Below, piece after piece: positions 8,008-18,625 of a stretch of DNA of 64,000 nt; the first letter of the stretch is position 1, and each line of letters begins with the position of its first letter. Where the stretch lies: the NCBI RefSeq assembly GCF_009749385.1, contig NZ_WBIN01000007.1, positions 124,001-188,000 of the forward strand, in the 5' to 3' direction. Made by a program: the position numbers and the translations under genes. This stretch comes from Agromyces allii (GTDB lineage Bacteria > Actinomycetota > Actinomycetes > Actinomycetales > Microbacteriaceae). The notes under the pieces are model-generated. The model was not told the DNA's origin, searched no databases, and worked only from the letters and a program-made list of their open reading frames with translations.

Positions 8008-9033
8008 TCAGCGCGCCGCAGCCCAGTCGAGCAGCTGCTCGACCGGCCAGGTGTTCACGATCCGCTCGGCGGGCACCCCATTGGCCTCGGCGCGGGCGGC
8101 TCCGAGCTCGAGGAACGCGAAGTGCCCCGGAGCGTGCGCGTCGCTGTCGATCGAGAAGCGGCATCCGGCCTCGAGCGCGAGCTGGATCAGGTCGTCGGGC
8201 GGGTCCTGTCGCTCGGGGCGCGAGTTGATCTCCACCGCCACGTCGTGCTCGGCGCACGCGTCGAACACGGCCCTCGCGTCGAACGTCGACTGCGGGCGCG
8301 TGCCGCGCGACCCCTCGACGAGCCGCCCGGTGCAGTGCCCGAGCACGTTCGTGCGCGGGTTGCGCACCGCGCGCAGCATCCGCTCGGTCAGCTCCTTCGA
8401 CTCGGTGCGGAGCTTCGAGTGGATGCTCGCGACGACCACGTCGAGCCGCTCGAGCATCTCGGGGCTCTGGTCGAGCGAGCCGTCGAGCAGGATGTCGACC
8501 TCGATGCCCGAGAGCAGGCGGATGCCTCCGCCGGGCCGCGCATCGCGATTCAGGCGGGCGAGCACGTCGAGCTGGTCGAGCAGGCGCTCGACGCTGAGGC
8601 CGTTCGCGATCGTGAGGTTCGGCGAGTGGTCGCTGACGACGAGGTACTCGAGCCCGACCAGTTCGGCGGCGCGGGCCATCGTCGAGATGGGCGTCGTGCC
8701 GTCGGACCAGTCGGTGTGGCTGTGCAGGTCGCCGCGGAGCTTCGCCCGCAGACCCGTCGGCGCCGCGCCCGCGGCCGGCCCGCTCTTCTCCCGGAGCGCC
8801 AGGAGGTAGGTCGGCACCTCGCCGGCGACCGCCTCGGCGATGACCGCGAACGTCGTGTCGCCGATGCCCGCCGTGCGCTTCAGCCGGCCGTCGCGCACCC
8901 GCTCGGCGAGCTCGGCCGCCGGGATGTCGCCGATGATGCCGGCCGCCTTGCGGAACGCCTTCGACTTGAACGCCGACGCCCGGTCGCGCTCGAGCAGGAA
9001 CGCGATCTCCTCGAGTGCCGCGATCGGGTCCAT
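8008..9033 (-). CDS. PHP domain-containing metal-dependent phosphoesterase
   Basis: The 341-aa protein has an N-terminal helix-hairpin-helix region of the PolX type (residues 1-90, with GIGDTTFAVIAEAV) fused to a PHP domain. HSHTDWSDGTTP (104-115) gives the first metal motif, followed by SDHSPN, EVDIL, ASIHS, LGHCTG, EINSRP and SDAHAPGHF. These supply the usual trinuclear His/Asp cluster. It resembles the C-terminal part of family X polymerases without the polymerase domain. The start ATG is supported by CAGAAT 6 nt upstream. It is probably a nuclease or phosphatase in DNA or nucleotide metabolism; the substrate is uncertain. Confidence 0.88.
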   Translation of the reverse strand: MDPIAALEEIAFLLERDRASAFKSKAFRKAAGIIGDIPAAELAERVRDGRLKRTAGIGDTTFAVIAEAVAGEVPTYLLALREKSGPAAGAAPTGLRAKLRGDLHSHTDWSDGTTPISTMARAAELVGLEYLVVSDHSPNLTIANGLSVERLLDQLDVLARLNRDARPGGGIRLLSGIEVDILLDGSLDQSPEMLERLDVVVASIHSKLRTESKELTERMLRAVRNPRTNVLGHCTGRLVEGSRGTRPQSTFDARAVFDACAEHDVAVEINSRPERQDPPDDLIQLALEAGCRFSIDSDAHAPGHFAFLELGAARAEANGVPAERIVNTWPVEQLLDWAAAR

Positions 9034-9065
9034 CCGCCCATTCTGGCGCGGACGTGTCGGGCGGG

Positions 9066-10109
9066 CTAGAGCTCGACGACCGTCATGCCCGAGCCTGCGG
9101 CCCCGGCCGTGCCCATCGCGGCGAGCGCGTCGGGCACCTCGTCGAGGCTGATGCGACGGCCGACGAGCTCGATCGGGCGGAAGAACTCCTCGGCGACGGC
9201 GCCGAGCATCGACGGGTACTCGTGCGCGGCCATGCCGTGGCTGCCGAGGATCTCGAGCTCGCCCGCGATCACGGCGTCCATGGGCATCGCGGCGAGCGCG
9301 CTCGTGCCGACCATGAGGCCGATCTGCACGTGCCGGCCGCGCTTCTTCAGGCTCTGCACCGAGGCGAACGCCGTCTCGCTGCTGCCGAACGCGTCGACCG
9401 AGACGTCGACTCCGCCTCCGGATGCCGCGAGGATGCGCTCTGCGGCACCCTCGCCGCCGCGCACCGGCACGGCGCCGAGCTTCTCGGCCGCGTCGAGTGC
9501 GGCATCCGACACATCGACGCCGTAGACCGTGACGCCCGCGGCGACGGCGATCATGATGGCCGAGAGGCCGACCCCGCCGCATCCGTGCACCGCGATCTTC
9601 TCGCCCGGTGCGAGGCGGCTGCGCGAGATGATCGCGCGGTAGGCCGTCGCGAACCGGCAGCCGAGCGAGGCGGCCTCGACGAAGCCGAGTGCGTCGGGCA
9701 GACGGATGAGGTTGAGCTCGGCCTCGTCGACGACGACGTACTCGGCGAACGAGCCCCAGTGCGTGAAGCCGGGCTGCGACTGGGCGTCGCAGACCTGCTC
9801 GTTGCCCGAGAGGCACTCTGAGCAGCGTCCGCACGCGCAGATGAAGGGTGCCGTGACGCGGTCGCCGACCGCCCAGCCCGAGTCGGAGTCGATCTCGGAG
9901 CCGAGCTCGGCGATCTCGCCTGCGAACTCGTGGCCGGGCACGTGCGGCAGCGAGATGGTGTCGTCGTGGCCCATCCAGCCGTGCCAGTCGCTGCGGCAGA
10001 CGCCGGTCGCGCGAACCCTGATCACCGCGCCGCGCGGCGGGCATTCGGGTTCGGGCACGTCGGCGAGCTCTGGTCGCTCGCCGAATTCGCTGAAGAGCAC
10101 GGCACGCAC
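9066..10109 (-). CDS. Zinc-dependent alcohol dehydrogenase
   Basis: The 347-aa zinc-containing MDR alcohol dehydrogenase oxidises alcohols with NAD(P). Catalytic zinc ligands are Cys in TGVCRSDWHGW and His in GHEFAGEI. The structural zinc site has its Cys residues in CACGRCSECLSGNEQVC (about residues 92-108). The Rossmann loop is HGCGGVGLSAIMIA. I chose the GTG at 10109 because GGAGGA lies just upstream; longer in-frame extensions read into unrelated sequence. It lies 32 bp upstream of the PHP gene on the same strand. The substrate is not predictable. Confidence 0.88.
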   Translation of the reverse strand: MRAVLFSEFGERPELADVPEPECPPRGAVIRVRATGVCRSDWHGWMGHDDTISLPHVPGHEFAGEIAELGSEIDSDSGWAVGDRVTAPFICACGRCSECLSGNEQVCDAQSQPGFTHWGSFAEYVVVDEAELNLIRLPDALGFVEAASLGCRFATAYRAIISRSRLAPGEKIAVHGCGGVGLSAIMIAVAAGVTVYGVDVSDAALDAAEKLGAVPVRGGEGAAERILAASGGGVDVSVDAFGSSETAFASVQSLKKRGRHVQIGLMVGTSALAAMPMDAVIAGELEILGSHGMAAHEYPSMLGAVAEEFFRPIELVGRRISLDEVPDALAAMGTAGAAGSGMTVVEL

Positions 10110-10274
10110 GGGTCCTCCGTTGGGTCGACGGATGTCGCAGCTGAACGGGCGGGCCGCGTCGGGGTCGGCGGGGCGCTGGGGGACGCGCATCCGCCACGCG
10201 GCTTCGCTGGCGACAGGATGCGAGCCTACCGGCCCGCGCGGGCCGGGCGCGCGCGCTCGTGCTGGGCTGGGCTG

Positions 10275-10303
10275 GTGACACTCGGATGAAATTGTGGAAC
10301 AAT
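10275..10303 (+). promoter_or_regulatory. Promoter of the EamA transporter
   Basis: GTGACA (10275-10280) and AACAAT (10298-10303) are spaced 17 bp, and the -10 lies 7 nt from the ATG, predicting a nearly leaderless mRNA. Confidence 0.5.
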
Positions 10304-10310
10304 CGCGCAC

Positions 10311-11375
10311 ATGCGTTTCGTCGTGGCCGTACTGCTCGCGTCCGTGTGCTTCGGCACCACGGGTGCCGCCCAGGCGCTCGGGCCCGACGCCGACCCGGTC
10401 TCGATCGGCGCGGCGCGCATCCTCATCGGCGGCGGGGCGCTCGCCCTCGTGGCCGGCCTCACGACCTGGCGGCGCCGCACGTCCACGGCGACCGGGGCGA
10501 CAGGGGCGGCATCCGGGGCAGCGGCTGCGGCGGCGAGGCCGGCGGTCGGGGCCCGCTCGCGGCATCCGCTCGGCACCGTGGTCGTGATCGCGATCGGCGC
10601 GGCCGGCGTGCTCGCCTACCAGCCCGCGTTCTTCGCCGGCACGGCCTCGAACGGGGTCGCGATCGGCACGGTCGTCGCCCTCGGATCGGCCCCCGTCATC
10701 ACGGGCGCGTTCGACTGGGCGCTGCGTCGACGGTTCCCGGGTCGCCGCTGGCTCGTCGCGACCGCGATCGCGACGGTCGGCGTCGCCGTGCTCGCGGCGG
10801 CATCCGACCCCTCGCAGGCCGCGTCGAACCCGCTCGGCATCGCCGCCTCGGTCGCCGCGGGCGCCTCCTACGCGGTCTACACGCTCGCGGCGAAGCACCT
10901 GCTCGACCGGGGCTGGTCGCCCGCCGGGAGCATGGGCGCACTGTTCGGCACCGCGGCCGCGGCGAGCCTGCCGATCCTGCTGTTGACGGATGCCGCGTGG
11001 CTGACCACCGGCCCCGGTCTCGCGATGGCCCTGTGGCTCGGCCTCGTCGCGACCACGCTCGCCTACACGCTGTTCGGCGCGGGGCTCGCCGGACTCTCGC
11101 CCGCCGTCGTCTCGACGCTCACGCTCGCCGAGCCGATCACCGCGAGCGCGCTCGGCGTGCTCGTGCTCGGCGAGACCCTCGCGGCGGGATCGGTGCTCGG
11201 CCTCGCGATCCTCGGGGCCGGCATCGTCGTGCTCGCGTCGAGCGGATGTCGGAGGTCGAACGTACGTTCGAAGACATGGACATCATCCTCATCCCCGGCT
11301 TCTGGCTCGACGCCTCATCGTGGAACGACGTCGTCCCCCTCCTCGACGAGCAGGGGCACCGCACCCACCCAGTGA
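10311..11375 (+). CDS. EamA (DMT) family transporter with aberrant C-terminal tail
   Basis: This inner-membrane drug/metabolite transporter has about ten TM helices in two EamA halves. GTTGAAQALGPDADPVSIGAARI marks the first helix pair, and the second half contains SLTLAEPITASALGVLVLGETL-like family sequence near residues 265-287. The family normally ends just after the last helix (GIVVLASS, near residue 308). Here the frame runs on for about 47 polar Ser/Thr-rich residues and overlaps the next gene by 100 nt. That tail is probably an artefact of a lost stop or a recombination junction. The substrate is unknown. Confidence 0.85.
   Translation: MRFVVAVLLASVCFGTTGAAQALGPDADPVSIGAARILIGGGALALVAGLTTWRRRTSTATGATGAASGAAAAAARPAVGARSRHPLGTVVVIAIGAAGVLAYQPAFFAGTASNGVAIGTVVALGSAPVITGAFDWALRRRFPGRRWLVATAIATVGVAVLAAASDPSQAASNPLGIAASVAAGASYAVYTLAAKHLLDRGWSPAGSMGALFGTAAAASLPILLLTDAAWLTTGPGLAMALWLGLVATTLAYTLFGAGLAGLSPAVVSTLTLAEPITASALGVLVLGETLAAGSVLGLAILGAGIVVLASSGCRRSNVRSKTWTSSSSPASGSTPHRGTTSSPSSTSRGTAPTQ
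11256..11271. promoter_or_regulatory. Perfect 16-bp palindrome before the hydrolase gene
   Basis: TCGAACGTACGTTCGA is fully self-complementary and ends 4 nt before the hydrolase ATG at 11276. Its size fits a TetR- or MarR-type operator. No regulator gene is adjacent, so the role is inferred. Confidence 0.45.
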
Positions 11376-11971
11376 CCCTGCCAGGGCTCGAGTCGGTCGA
11401 CGCCGACCGCTCGCGCATCGGGCTGCGCGAGCACATCGACGCCGTCGTACGGCTCGTCGACGGCCTCGACGAGCCCGTGGTGCTCGTCGGCCACTCCGGC
11501 GGCGGCGCCATCGCGTACGGCGTGGCCGACCGTCGCCCCGACCGCGTCGCCCGCATCGTCTACGTCGACGCCGGCCCCCTCGCCGACGGCCAGGCGATCA
11601 ACGACGCGCTTCCCGTGGTCGACGGCGAGATCCCCCTGCCCGAGTGGGAGGAGTTCGACGAAGCCGACCTCGTCGACCTCGACGACGAACTCCGCGGGGC
11701 GTTCCGGGCGCGCGCGGTGCCGCAGCCCGCCGCGGTGGCGAACGACCCCCTCGTGCTGCACGACGAGCGCCGCTACGACGTGCCGATCACGGTGATCGCG
11801 TGCGAGTTCCCGAGCTCCGTCCTGCAGGAGTACCTCGCGTCCGACGCGCCCTTCACGCGCGAGCTCTCCCGGGTGCGGCAGGTCGACTACGTCGATCTGC
11901 CCACGGGGCACTGGCCTCAGTTCACGAAGCCAGTGCAGCTGGGGCAGGCGATCGCCGCGGCGATCCGCTGA
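11276..11971 (+). CDS. Alpha/beta hydrolase
   Basis: The 231-aa single-domain alpha/beta hydrolase of the esterase/RsbQ-like kind begins MDIILIPGFWLDASSW, with the oxyanion loop in IPGFW. The nucleophile Ser is in VLVGHSGGGAIAYG (about residues 64-77) and the catalytic His is in LPTGHWPQFTKP near the C terminus. An in-frame ATG at 11246 would add ten residues; the start at 11276 is preferred because it opens directly on the first beta strand. The reading frame overlaps the tail of the EamA gene, and the palindrome at 11256 lies at its start. Substrate unknown. Confidence 0.87.
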   Translation: MDIILIPGFWLDASSWNDVVPLLDEQGHRTHPVTLPGLESVDADRSRIGLREHIDAVVRLVDGLDEPVVLVGHSGGGAIAYGVADRRPDRVARIVYVDAGPLADGQAINDALPVVDGEIPLPEWEEFDEADLVDLDDELRGAFRARAVPQPAAVANDPLVLHDERRYDVPITVIACEFPSSVLQEYLASDAPFTRELSRVRQVDYVDLPTGHWPQFTKPVQLGQAIAAAIR

Positions 11972-12245
11972 CGCTTCGGGTCTGCGTCTGGCGGTTCTCC
12001 GTCTGGCGGGTTTCCGCCTGGCGGTTCTCCGCCGATCGGAGTTCCGTCGGCCGGATCTCCTGCCGGGTCGTCACCCGACCGGCGTTCGCCTGCCCCGGCT
12101 GCACGCTGTCGATGGGGCCGCCCGGCCGCGAGTACCAGTGGTCGACGCCTCGACCGCAGGTGCAGGCGAGTTCGACGGTCTCCTGGAGACCGGCTGCCTT
12201 GAAGAGTTCACGGTGCGGCACGGTAGGGGTGCTCTGGCGGCGCAT
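11922..12245 (-). CDS. Hypothetical 107-aa protein with five-residue repeat tail
   Basis: I do not recognise a family. The ORF has strongly G/C third positions and GGGAG 8 nt before the ATG, which argue that it is expressed. Residues 1-50 contain a Cys pair (CTCGRG) and HWYSRPGGP. From about residue 62 the sequence becomes a five-residue repeat of the form E-x-R-x-[AT] (ENRQA, ETRQT, ENRQT). It is encoded by 15-bp DNA repeats at 11986-12060. The 3' end overlaps the convergent hydrolase gene by 50 nt. It could also be a chance ORF across a repeat. Confidence 0.45.
   Translation of the reverse strand: MRRQSTPTVPHRELFKAAGLQETVELACTCGRGVDHWYSRPGGPIDSVQPGQANAGRVTTRQEIRPTELRSAENRQAETRQTENRQTQTRSVSGSPRRSPAPAALAS
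11986..12060. repeat. Five 15-bp imperfect tandem repeats
   Basis: Units such as GTCTGGCGGTTCTCC recur five times with the period exactly kept at 15 bp, degenerating towards 12060. They are in frame with the minus-strand 107-aa ORF. Bases 12246-12389, upstream of that ORF, show nothing recognisable. Confidence 0.8.
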
Positions 12246-12389
12246 GGGGCTTGCTCCCGTCGCTCACGGCACGCCGACTGCGTGCCCTCACCTGAGAGAC
12301 GCGAATCCGGTCCGATCATGACGCCGATGTCGCGACGAATCCCGCCGGGCCGCCGAAGCCGGCCGCTCGAGCCGGGCGCCGAGCCGTTG

Positions 12390-13268
12390 CTAGAGCTGCG
12401 AGCCGTCGATGCCGAACGTGTCGCAGGCGGCCGCACCCTGCTCGTACCCGGTCGTGAACCAGCGCTGTCGCTGCTCGCTCGTGCCGTGCGTGAACGTGTG
12501 CGGGGTGACCTGGCCCTGCGCGGCCTGCTGGATGCGGTCGTCGCCCACCGCGGCCGCCGCGCTCAGCGCATCCGCGACCTCGGAGGCCGTCGGCGGCACG
12601 AGGAACGCGACGCCCTTGTCGTCGGTCGTGTACGCGGCGTTCGCGACCCAAGCGCCGGCGAAGCAGTCGGCCTGGAGCTCGGTTCGCACGCTGTTCGAGG
12701 TCGGCCCGGTCTGCCCGTCCTGGGCGGCGCTGAGCGTGCCGGCGAGGTTCTGCACGTGATGACCCCACTCGTGCGCGACGACGTACATCTGCGCGAGCGG
12801 ACCGCCGCTCGAACCGAACCGCGTCTCGAGCTCGTCGAAGAACGTCACGTCGACGTAGATCGTCTGGTCGGGCGGGCAGTAGAACGGGCCCGTCGCACTC
12901 GTCGCGCCGCCGCATGCGGTGCTCGTCGACTGGTCGAAGAGCACGAAGTCCTGCGGAGCGGTGTACGAGACGCCGAGCTCCTCCGGCGCCGCCTGCTCCC
13001 AGTAGGTCTCGAGCGACGCCGAGGCACCCTTCATGCGGCAGTCGACCCGTTCGTTCGCCGCCTGCCCGGTCAGGCACTCCTCGATGCTGGCGTCGGGCGT
13101 CGACGGCTCGCCGCCCCCGCCGAGCAGACCCGTGAGGTCGACGCCGAGCAGCTGCGACACGATCACGAGCGCGATCACGCCGAGCCCTCCGCCGACGGCG
13201 ATGCCGGTGTTGCGCCCTCGCTTGGACGCCTTCCCGCCGCTGATGTCGGCGTTCGGGTTGAAGGTCAT
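12390..13268 (-). CDS. Neutral zinc metallopeptidase (YpfJ family), membrane-anchored
   Basis: The 292-aa protein of the putative neutral zinc metallopeptidase family (YpfJ/PF04228) has one N-terminal TM helix (residues 23-42) after a short basic cytoplasmic stretch, so the enzyme domain faces outside. The zinc motif HEWGHH starts at residue 166, and the downstream RTELQADCFAG (about 195-205) supplies the third ligand Glu. Four Cys in the first half may form disulfides. TAGCTT lies 6 nt before the ATG and overlaps the stop region of the prolyl aminopeptidase gene, so a leaderless start is likely. The peptide substrates are unknown. Confidence 0.9.
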   Translation of the reverse strand: MTFNPNADISGGKASKRGRNTGIAVGGGLGVIALVIVSQLLGVDLTGLLGGGGEPSTPDASIEECLTGQAANERVDCRMKGASASLETYWEQAAPEELGVSYTAPQDFVLFDQSTSTACGGATSATGPFYCPPDQTIYVDVTFFDELETRFGSSGGPLAQMYVVAHEWGHHVQNLAGTLSAAQDGQTGPTSNSVRTELQADCFAGAWVANAAYTTDDKGVAFLVPPTASEVADALSAAAAVGDDRIQQAAQGQVTPHTFTHGTSEQRQRWFTTGYEQGAAACDTFGIDGSQL

Positions 13269-13277
13269 GCCCCGAAG

Positions 13278-15746
<2,469 letters not shown>

Positions 15747-15757
<11 letters not shown>

Positions 15758-16520
15758 CGCGCCCCCGCACGTACGCCTCGATGCCGTCGATCACCCGTTC
15801 GAGGCCGAACGTGAAGCTGCGTTCGGGGTCCGAGGCCGAGCCGTACGCCTCCCCTGCCGCCAGGCCGACCCGGCCCGAGATCGGGTAGCGGGCGGGGTCC
15901 ATGATCTCCTCGAGGATGGGCGCGTTGCGCTCCCACCATTCCTCGTCGGTCTCGGCGACGGCCCGGTGCAGGCGCTCGGCGTCGAGGTAGGCCCGTGCCG
16001 GTCCGCTGACGTACCCCGTGATCAGCGTGATGACCTGGTCCATGTCGAGGTCGTCGAGGCCGAGGTCGTCGATGGCCCGCAGGCTCCACTCCCAGCGATC
16101 GGAGACGTTCGGCCCGAGCGGCGGGCGGCTGGTGTCGATCGAGAGCAGCCACGGATGCCGCAGGTACTCGTTCCACGCGAGCTGCGCGATGCGGGCGAGC
16201 CGCTCACGGAGCGGGCCGTCGAGTTCGGGCAGCGCCTGCTCGCCCGCGACCCGGTCGACCATGAGGTCGATGAGCTCGGCCTTGCCCGGCACGTAGGTGT
16301 AGACCGACATGGGCTTCAGGCCGAGGCGCTCGGCGATGCGTCGCATCGAGAGCGCCTCGACGCCCTCGTCGTCGGCGATCTCGATGGCGGCGTCGACGAC
16401 GGCGTCGACGCTCGTGCGCTGCTTCGGGCCGCGTGATCCGACGGGATCGCCGAGGCGATCGCGCCACAGCAGGCGCAGGGTGCGATCGGGCTCTCCCCGC
16501 CCCGTGGATTCGGTCGGCAT
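15747..16520 (-). CDS. TetR/AcrR family regulator of the adjacent ABC exporter
   Basis: The 257-aa repressor has its helix-turn-helix at about residues 55-80 (EALSMRRIAERLGLKPMSVYTYVPGK) and a long TetR_C-type ligand domain (WEWSLRAIDDLGL; VTLITGYVSGPAR). An N-terminal extension of about 30 residues with WRDRLG is typical of the TetR/tetracycline-repressor C-terminal subgroup next to DrrA genes. The ATG at 16520 has TATGCT 7 nt upstream. Two matching operators lie between it and the ABC genes, so it probably represses both directions until it binds a transported drug. Confidence 0.88.
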
Positions 16521-16527
16521 GCACGCC

Positions 16528-16533
16528 AGCATA
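16528..16533 (-). promoter_or_regulatory. Leaderless promoter of the TetR gene
   Basis: TATGCT on the minus strand ends 7 nt before the ATG at 16520, directly next to operator 1. Confidence 0.5.
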
Positions 16534-16537
16534 CATT

Positions 16538-16587
16538 CTCCGTATGGTGTACGGTTAATCCCCCAAGAACTCCGTACGCAGTACGTT
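16538..16587. promoter_or_regulatory. Paired TetR operators
   Basis: Two related 18-bp sites start 32 bp apart: CTCCGTATGGTGTACGGT (16538-16555) and CTCCGTACGCAGTACGTT (16570-16587). Each has CGTA/TACG dyad arms. They lie between the divergent TetR and ABC genes, so autoregulation and exporter control are the natural reading. Confidence 0.7.
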
Positions 16588-16598
16588 GAAAGGAAGCG

Positions 16599-17603
16599 AT
16601 GCATCCCCGACCGGTTCCACCACGCCCCGCCCTCGAGGCCGTCGGACTCCGCAGGCGCTACGCGAAGACCCAGGCGCTCGACGGCTTCGACCTGCACGTC
16701 GCCGCCGGCACCGTGCACGGCCTCCTCGGCCCGAACGGCGCAGGCAAGACCACCGCCGTGCGCTGCCTCACGACGCTCACCGACATCGACGAGGGCTCCG
16801 CGGCGATCGACGGCATCGACGTGCGCCGCGATCCGGCCGCGGTGCGCGAGCGCATCGGGCTCGTCGGGCAGTTCCACGCCGTCGACGAGGCCCTCACCGC
16901 GCACCAGAACCTCGTGCTCTTCGCGCGGCTCAGCGGGCTCTCGAAGCCGCGTGCGAAGTCACGGGCCGATCAGCTCCTCGAGGCGTTCGGATTGACGGAT
17001 GCCTCGAGCCGCCCGGTGTCCGGCTTCTCGGGCGGCATGCGGCGACGGCTCGACATCGCCTCGAGCCTCGTGCTCACGCCGGCCGTCCTGTTCCTCGACG
17101 AACCCACCACCGGACTGGATCCGCGCGGACGCGCGACGGTCTGGCAGGCGGTGCGGGAGGTCGCGTCGATGGGCACCACCGTGCTCCTCACCACCCAACT
17201 GCTCGACGAGGCCGACCAGCTCGCCGACCGCGTCAGCGTGATGGACCGCGGCCGGGTGATCGCCGAGGGCACGCCATCGGAGCTGAAGCGACGGCTGGGC
17301 GGTGACCGCATCACGGCCGCGTTCGCCGCCGCGGACCTCGACCGGGCAGCGACCGTCGTTGCGAGAGCGGTCGGCGCCGAGGCATCCGTCGATCCCGACT
17401 CGTCGACCCTCACGGTCGAGGTCGAGAGCGGATCGGCCGCACTCGCCCCGATCGTCCGGGCACTCGACGCCGAGGGCCTCGCGGTCGACGACCTCGCACT
17501 TCGACGCCCCACCCTCGACGAGGTGTTCCTGCACCTGACGGGCGCTCCGCCAACCGACGCGGTCGCAAGCGACCCTGCGCAGACCGACCTGGAGGCGAAA
17601 TGA
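16599..17603 (+). CDS. DrrA-type ABC transporter ATP-binding protein
   Basis: The 334-aa ATPase of a daunorubicin-resistance-type exporter has Walker A GPNGAGKT at residues 44-51, the Q-loop in GLVGQFHAVDE, the signature FSGGMRRRLD and Walker B AVLFLDEPTTGLDP. The DrrA-type C-terminal domain, with LALRRPTLDEVFLHLTG, follows. AAGGAAG lies about 6 nt before the ATG. Its stop overlaps the permease start by 4 nt (ATGA), so the two are coupled. Control by the divergent TetR is likely. The drug substrate is unknown. Confidence 0.92.
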   Translation: MHPRPVPPRPALEAVGLRRRYAKTQALDGFDLHVAAGTVHGLLGPNGAGKTTAVRCLTTLTDIDEGSAAIDGIDVRRDPAAVRERIGLVGQFHAVDEALTAHQNLVLFARLSGLSKPRAKSRADQLLEAFGLTDASSRPVSGFSGGMRRRLDIASSLVLTPAVLFLDEPTTGLDPRGRATVWQAVREVASMGTTVLLTTQLLDEADQLADRVSVMDRGRVIAEGTPSELKRRLGGDRITAAFAAADLDRAATVVARAVGAEASVDPDSSTLTVEVESGSAALAPIVRALDAEGLAVDDLALRRPTLDEVFLHLTGAPPTDAVASDPAQTDLEAK

Positions 17604-18427
17604 CGACCACCGACACCATCGCCGCGACCGGCCGACGCGACCGGCGGCCCAATGCGCTCCGCGAGGGCTGGCTCATCGCCGGGCGCGACCTGCTGCACTG
17701 GGTGCGCGAACCCTGGGGACTCGTCTTCGGGCTGGCGTTCAACATCATGCTGATCCTGCTGTTCGGCTTCCTCTTCGGAGGGGCGATCGAAGTGCCGGGC
17801 GGCGGCGAGTACATCGCGTTCCTCCTGCCCGGCATGTTCGCGCTCACGATGCTGTTCGGCCTCGAGGGCACGATGACCACCATGGCCGAGGACGCGAAGC
17901 GCGGCATCACCGATCGCTTCCGCTCGCTGCCCATCTCGAGCGCCGCCGTCGCACTCGGGCGGGCCATCGCCGACCTCGCGAACTCGGCGCTGAGCCTCGG
18001 GGTGCTCATGGTCGGCGGGCTCCTCATCGGCTGGCGCCCGACCACCGGGCCCGCCGAGATCGCGCTCGGCGTCGTGCTGCTGCTCTGGCTCCGGTTCGCC
18101 CTGCTCTGGCTCGGCATCTTCCTCGGCCTGAGCTTCCGAGGCACGGGCGCGACGACCGCCGTGCAGGTGCTCGTCTGGCCGATCGGGTTCCTCTCGACCG
18201 TGTTCGTCTCGGCCGAGACGATGCCCGGATGGCTCGGGGTCATCGCCACGTGGAACCCGGTGTCGGCCACGGCGACGGCCGCCCGCGAGCTGTTCGGAAA
18301 CCCGACCGGCGTCACGAGCGGGTGGATGGCCGAGAATGCCGTGCTCGCGGCATCCGTCTGGCCGCTCGTGATCGCCCTGGTGTTCCTGCCGCTGACGGCC
18401 ACGGCCTACCGCCACCTGCGCCGGTAG
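17600..18427 (+). CDS. ABC-2 type permease (DrrB-like)
   Basis: This 275-aa membrane protein with six predicted TM helices is the permease partner of the preceding ATPase. GLVFGLAFNIMLILLFGFLFGG marks helix 1. The ABC-2 signature region is GMFALTMLFGLEGTMTTMAEDAKRG, and the late segment STVFVSAETMPGWLGVIATWNPVSATA is typical of DrrB proteins. It begins inside the stop of the ATPase gene and is followed by a very strong terminator. Confidence 0.92.
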   Translation: MTTTDTIAATGRRDRRPNALREGWLIAGRDLLHWVREPWGLVFGLAFNIMLILLFGFLFGGAIEVPGGGEYIAFLLPGMFALTMLFGLEGTMTTMAEDAKRGITDRFRSLPISSAAVALGRAIADLANSALSLGVLMVGGLLIGWRPTTGPAEIALGVVLLLWLRFALLWLGIFLGLSFRGTGATTAVQVLVWPIGFLSTVFVSAETMPGWLGVIATWNPVSATATAARELFGNPTGVTSGWMAENAVLAASVWPLVIALVFLPLTATAYRHLRR

Positions 18428-18450
18428 TCGGTCTGCTGTTCTGGGGGCAG

Positions 18451-18486
18451 CGAGAAGGCCGGACCCGATCGGGTCCGGCCTTCTCG
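18451..18486. terminator. 36-bp perfect palindrome, bidirectional terminator
   Basis: CGAGAAGGCCGGACCCGA is followed immediately by its exact reverse complement. It lies just after the ABC permease stop and faces the convergent acyl-CoA oxidase. Its right arm is part of the duplicated segment described next. Confidence 0.85.
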
Positions 18487-18625
18487 GCGGATGACGCTCG
18501 TGCCTACTTCTTGGGAGTCAACCCCACCGGCGGGGGTCGGGGGTGGGGTGTGGGGGGGCCCCCTCGCCCCCCGCCCCCGCGGGGGCCCGCCCTTCTCGGC
18601 GGATGACGCTCGTGCCTACTTCTTG
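18479..18625. repeat. 35-bp direct duplication flanking a G/C-run insert
   Basis: An identical 35-bp segment occurs at 18479-18513 and 18591-18625. It contains the last codons and stop of the acyl-CoA oxidase gene (minus) plus part of the terminator arm. Between the copies are 77 bp made of G runs (18532-18558, four runs of 4-7 G) followed by C runs that can fold back on them. It may be a real insertion or duplication, or an assembly artefact. Confidence 0.8.

Noticed and set aside
9066..10898. Extended 610-aa version of the alcohol dehydrogenase
   Set aside because: The extra N terminus overlaps the EamA gene and promoter; GTG 10109 has a good RBS at the domain start.
11986..12060. True pentapeptide-repeat (A[DN]Lxx) protein
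   Set aside because: The repeat has Arg at the central position and lacks the inward Leu/Phe, so the beta-helix family is not supported.
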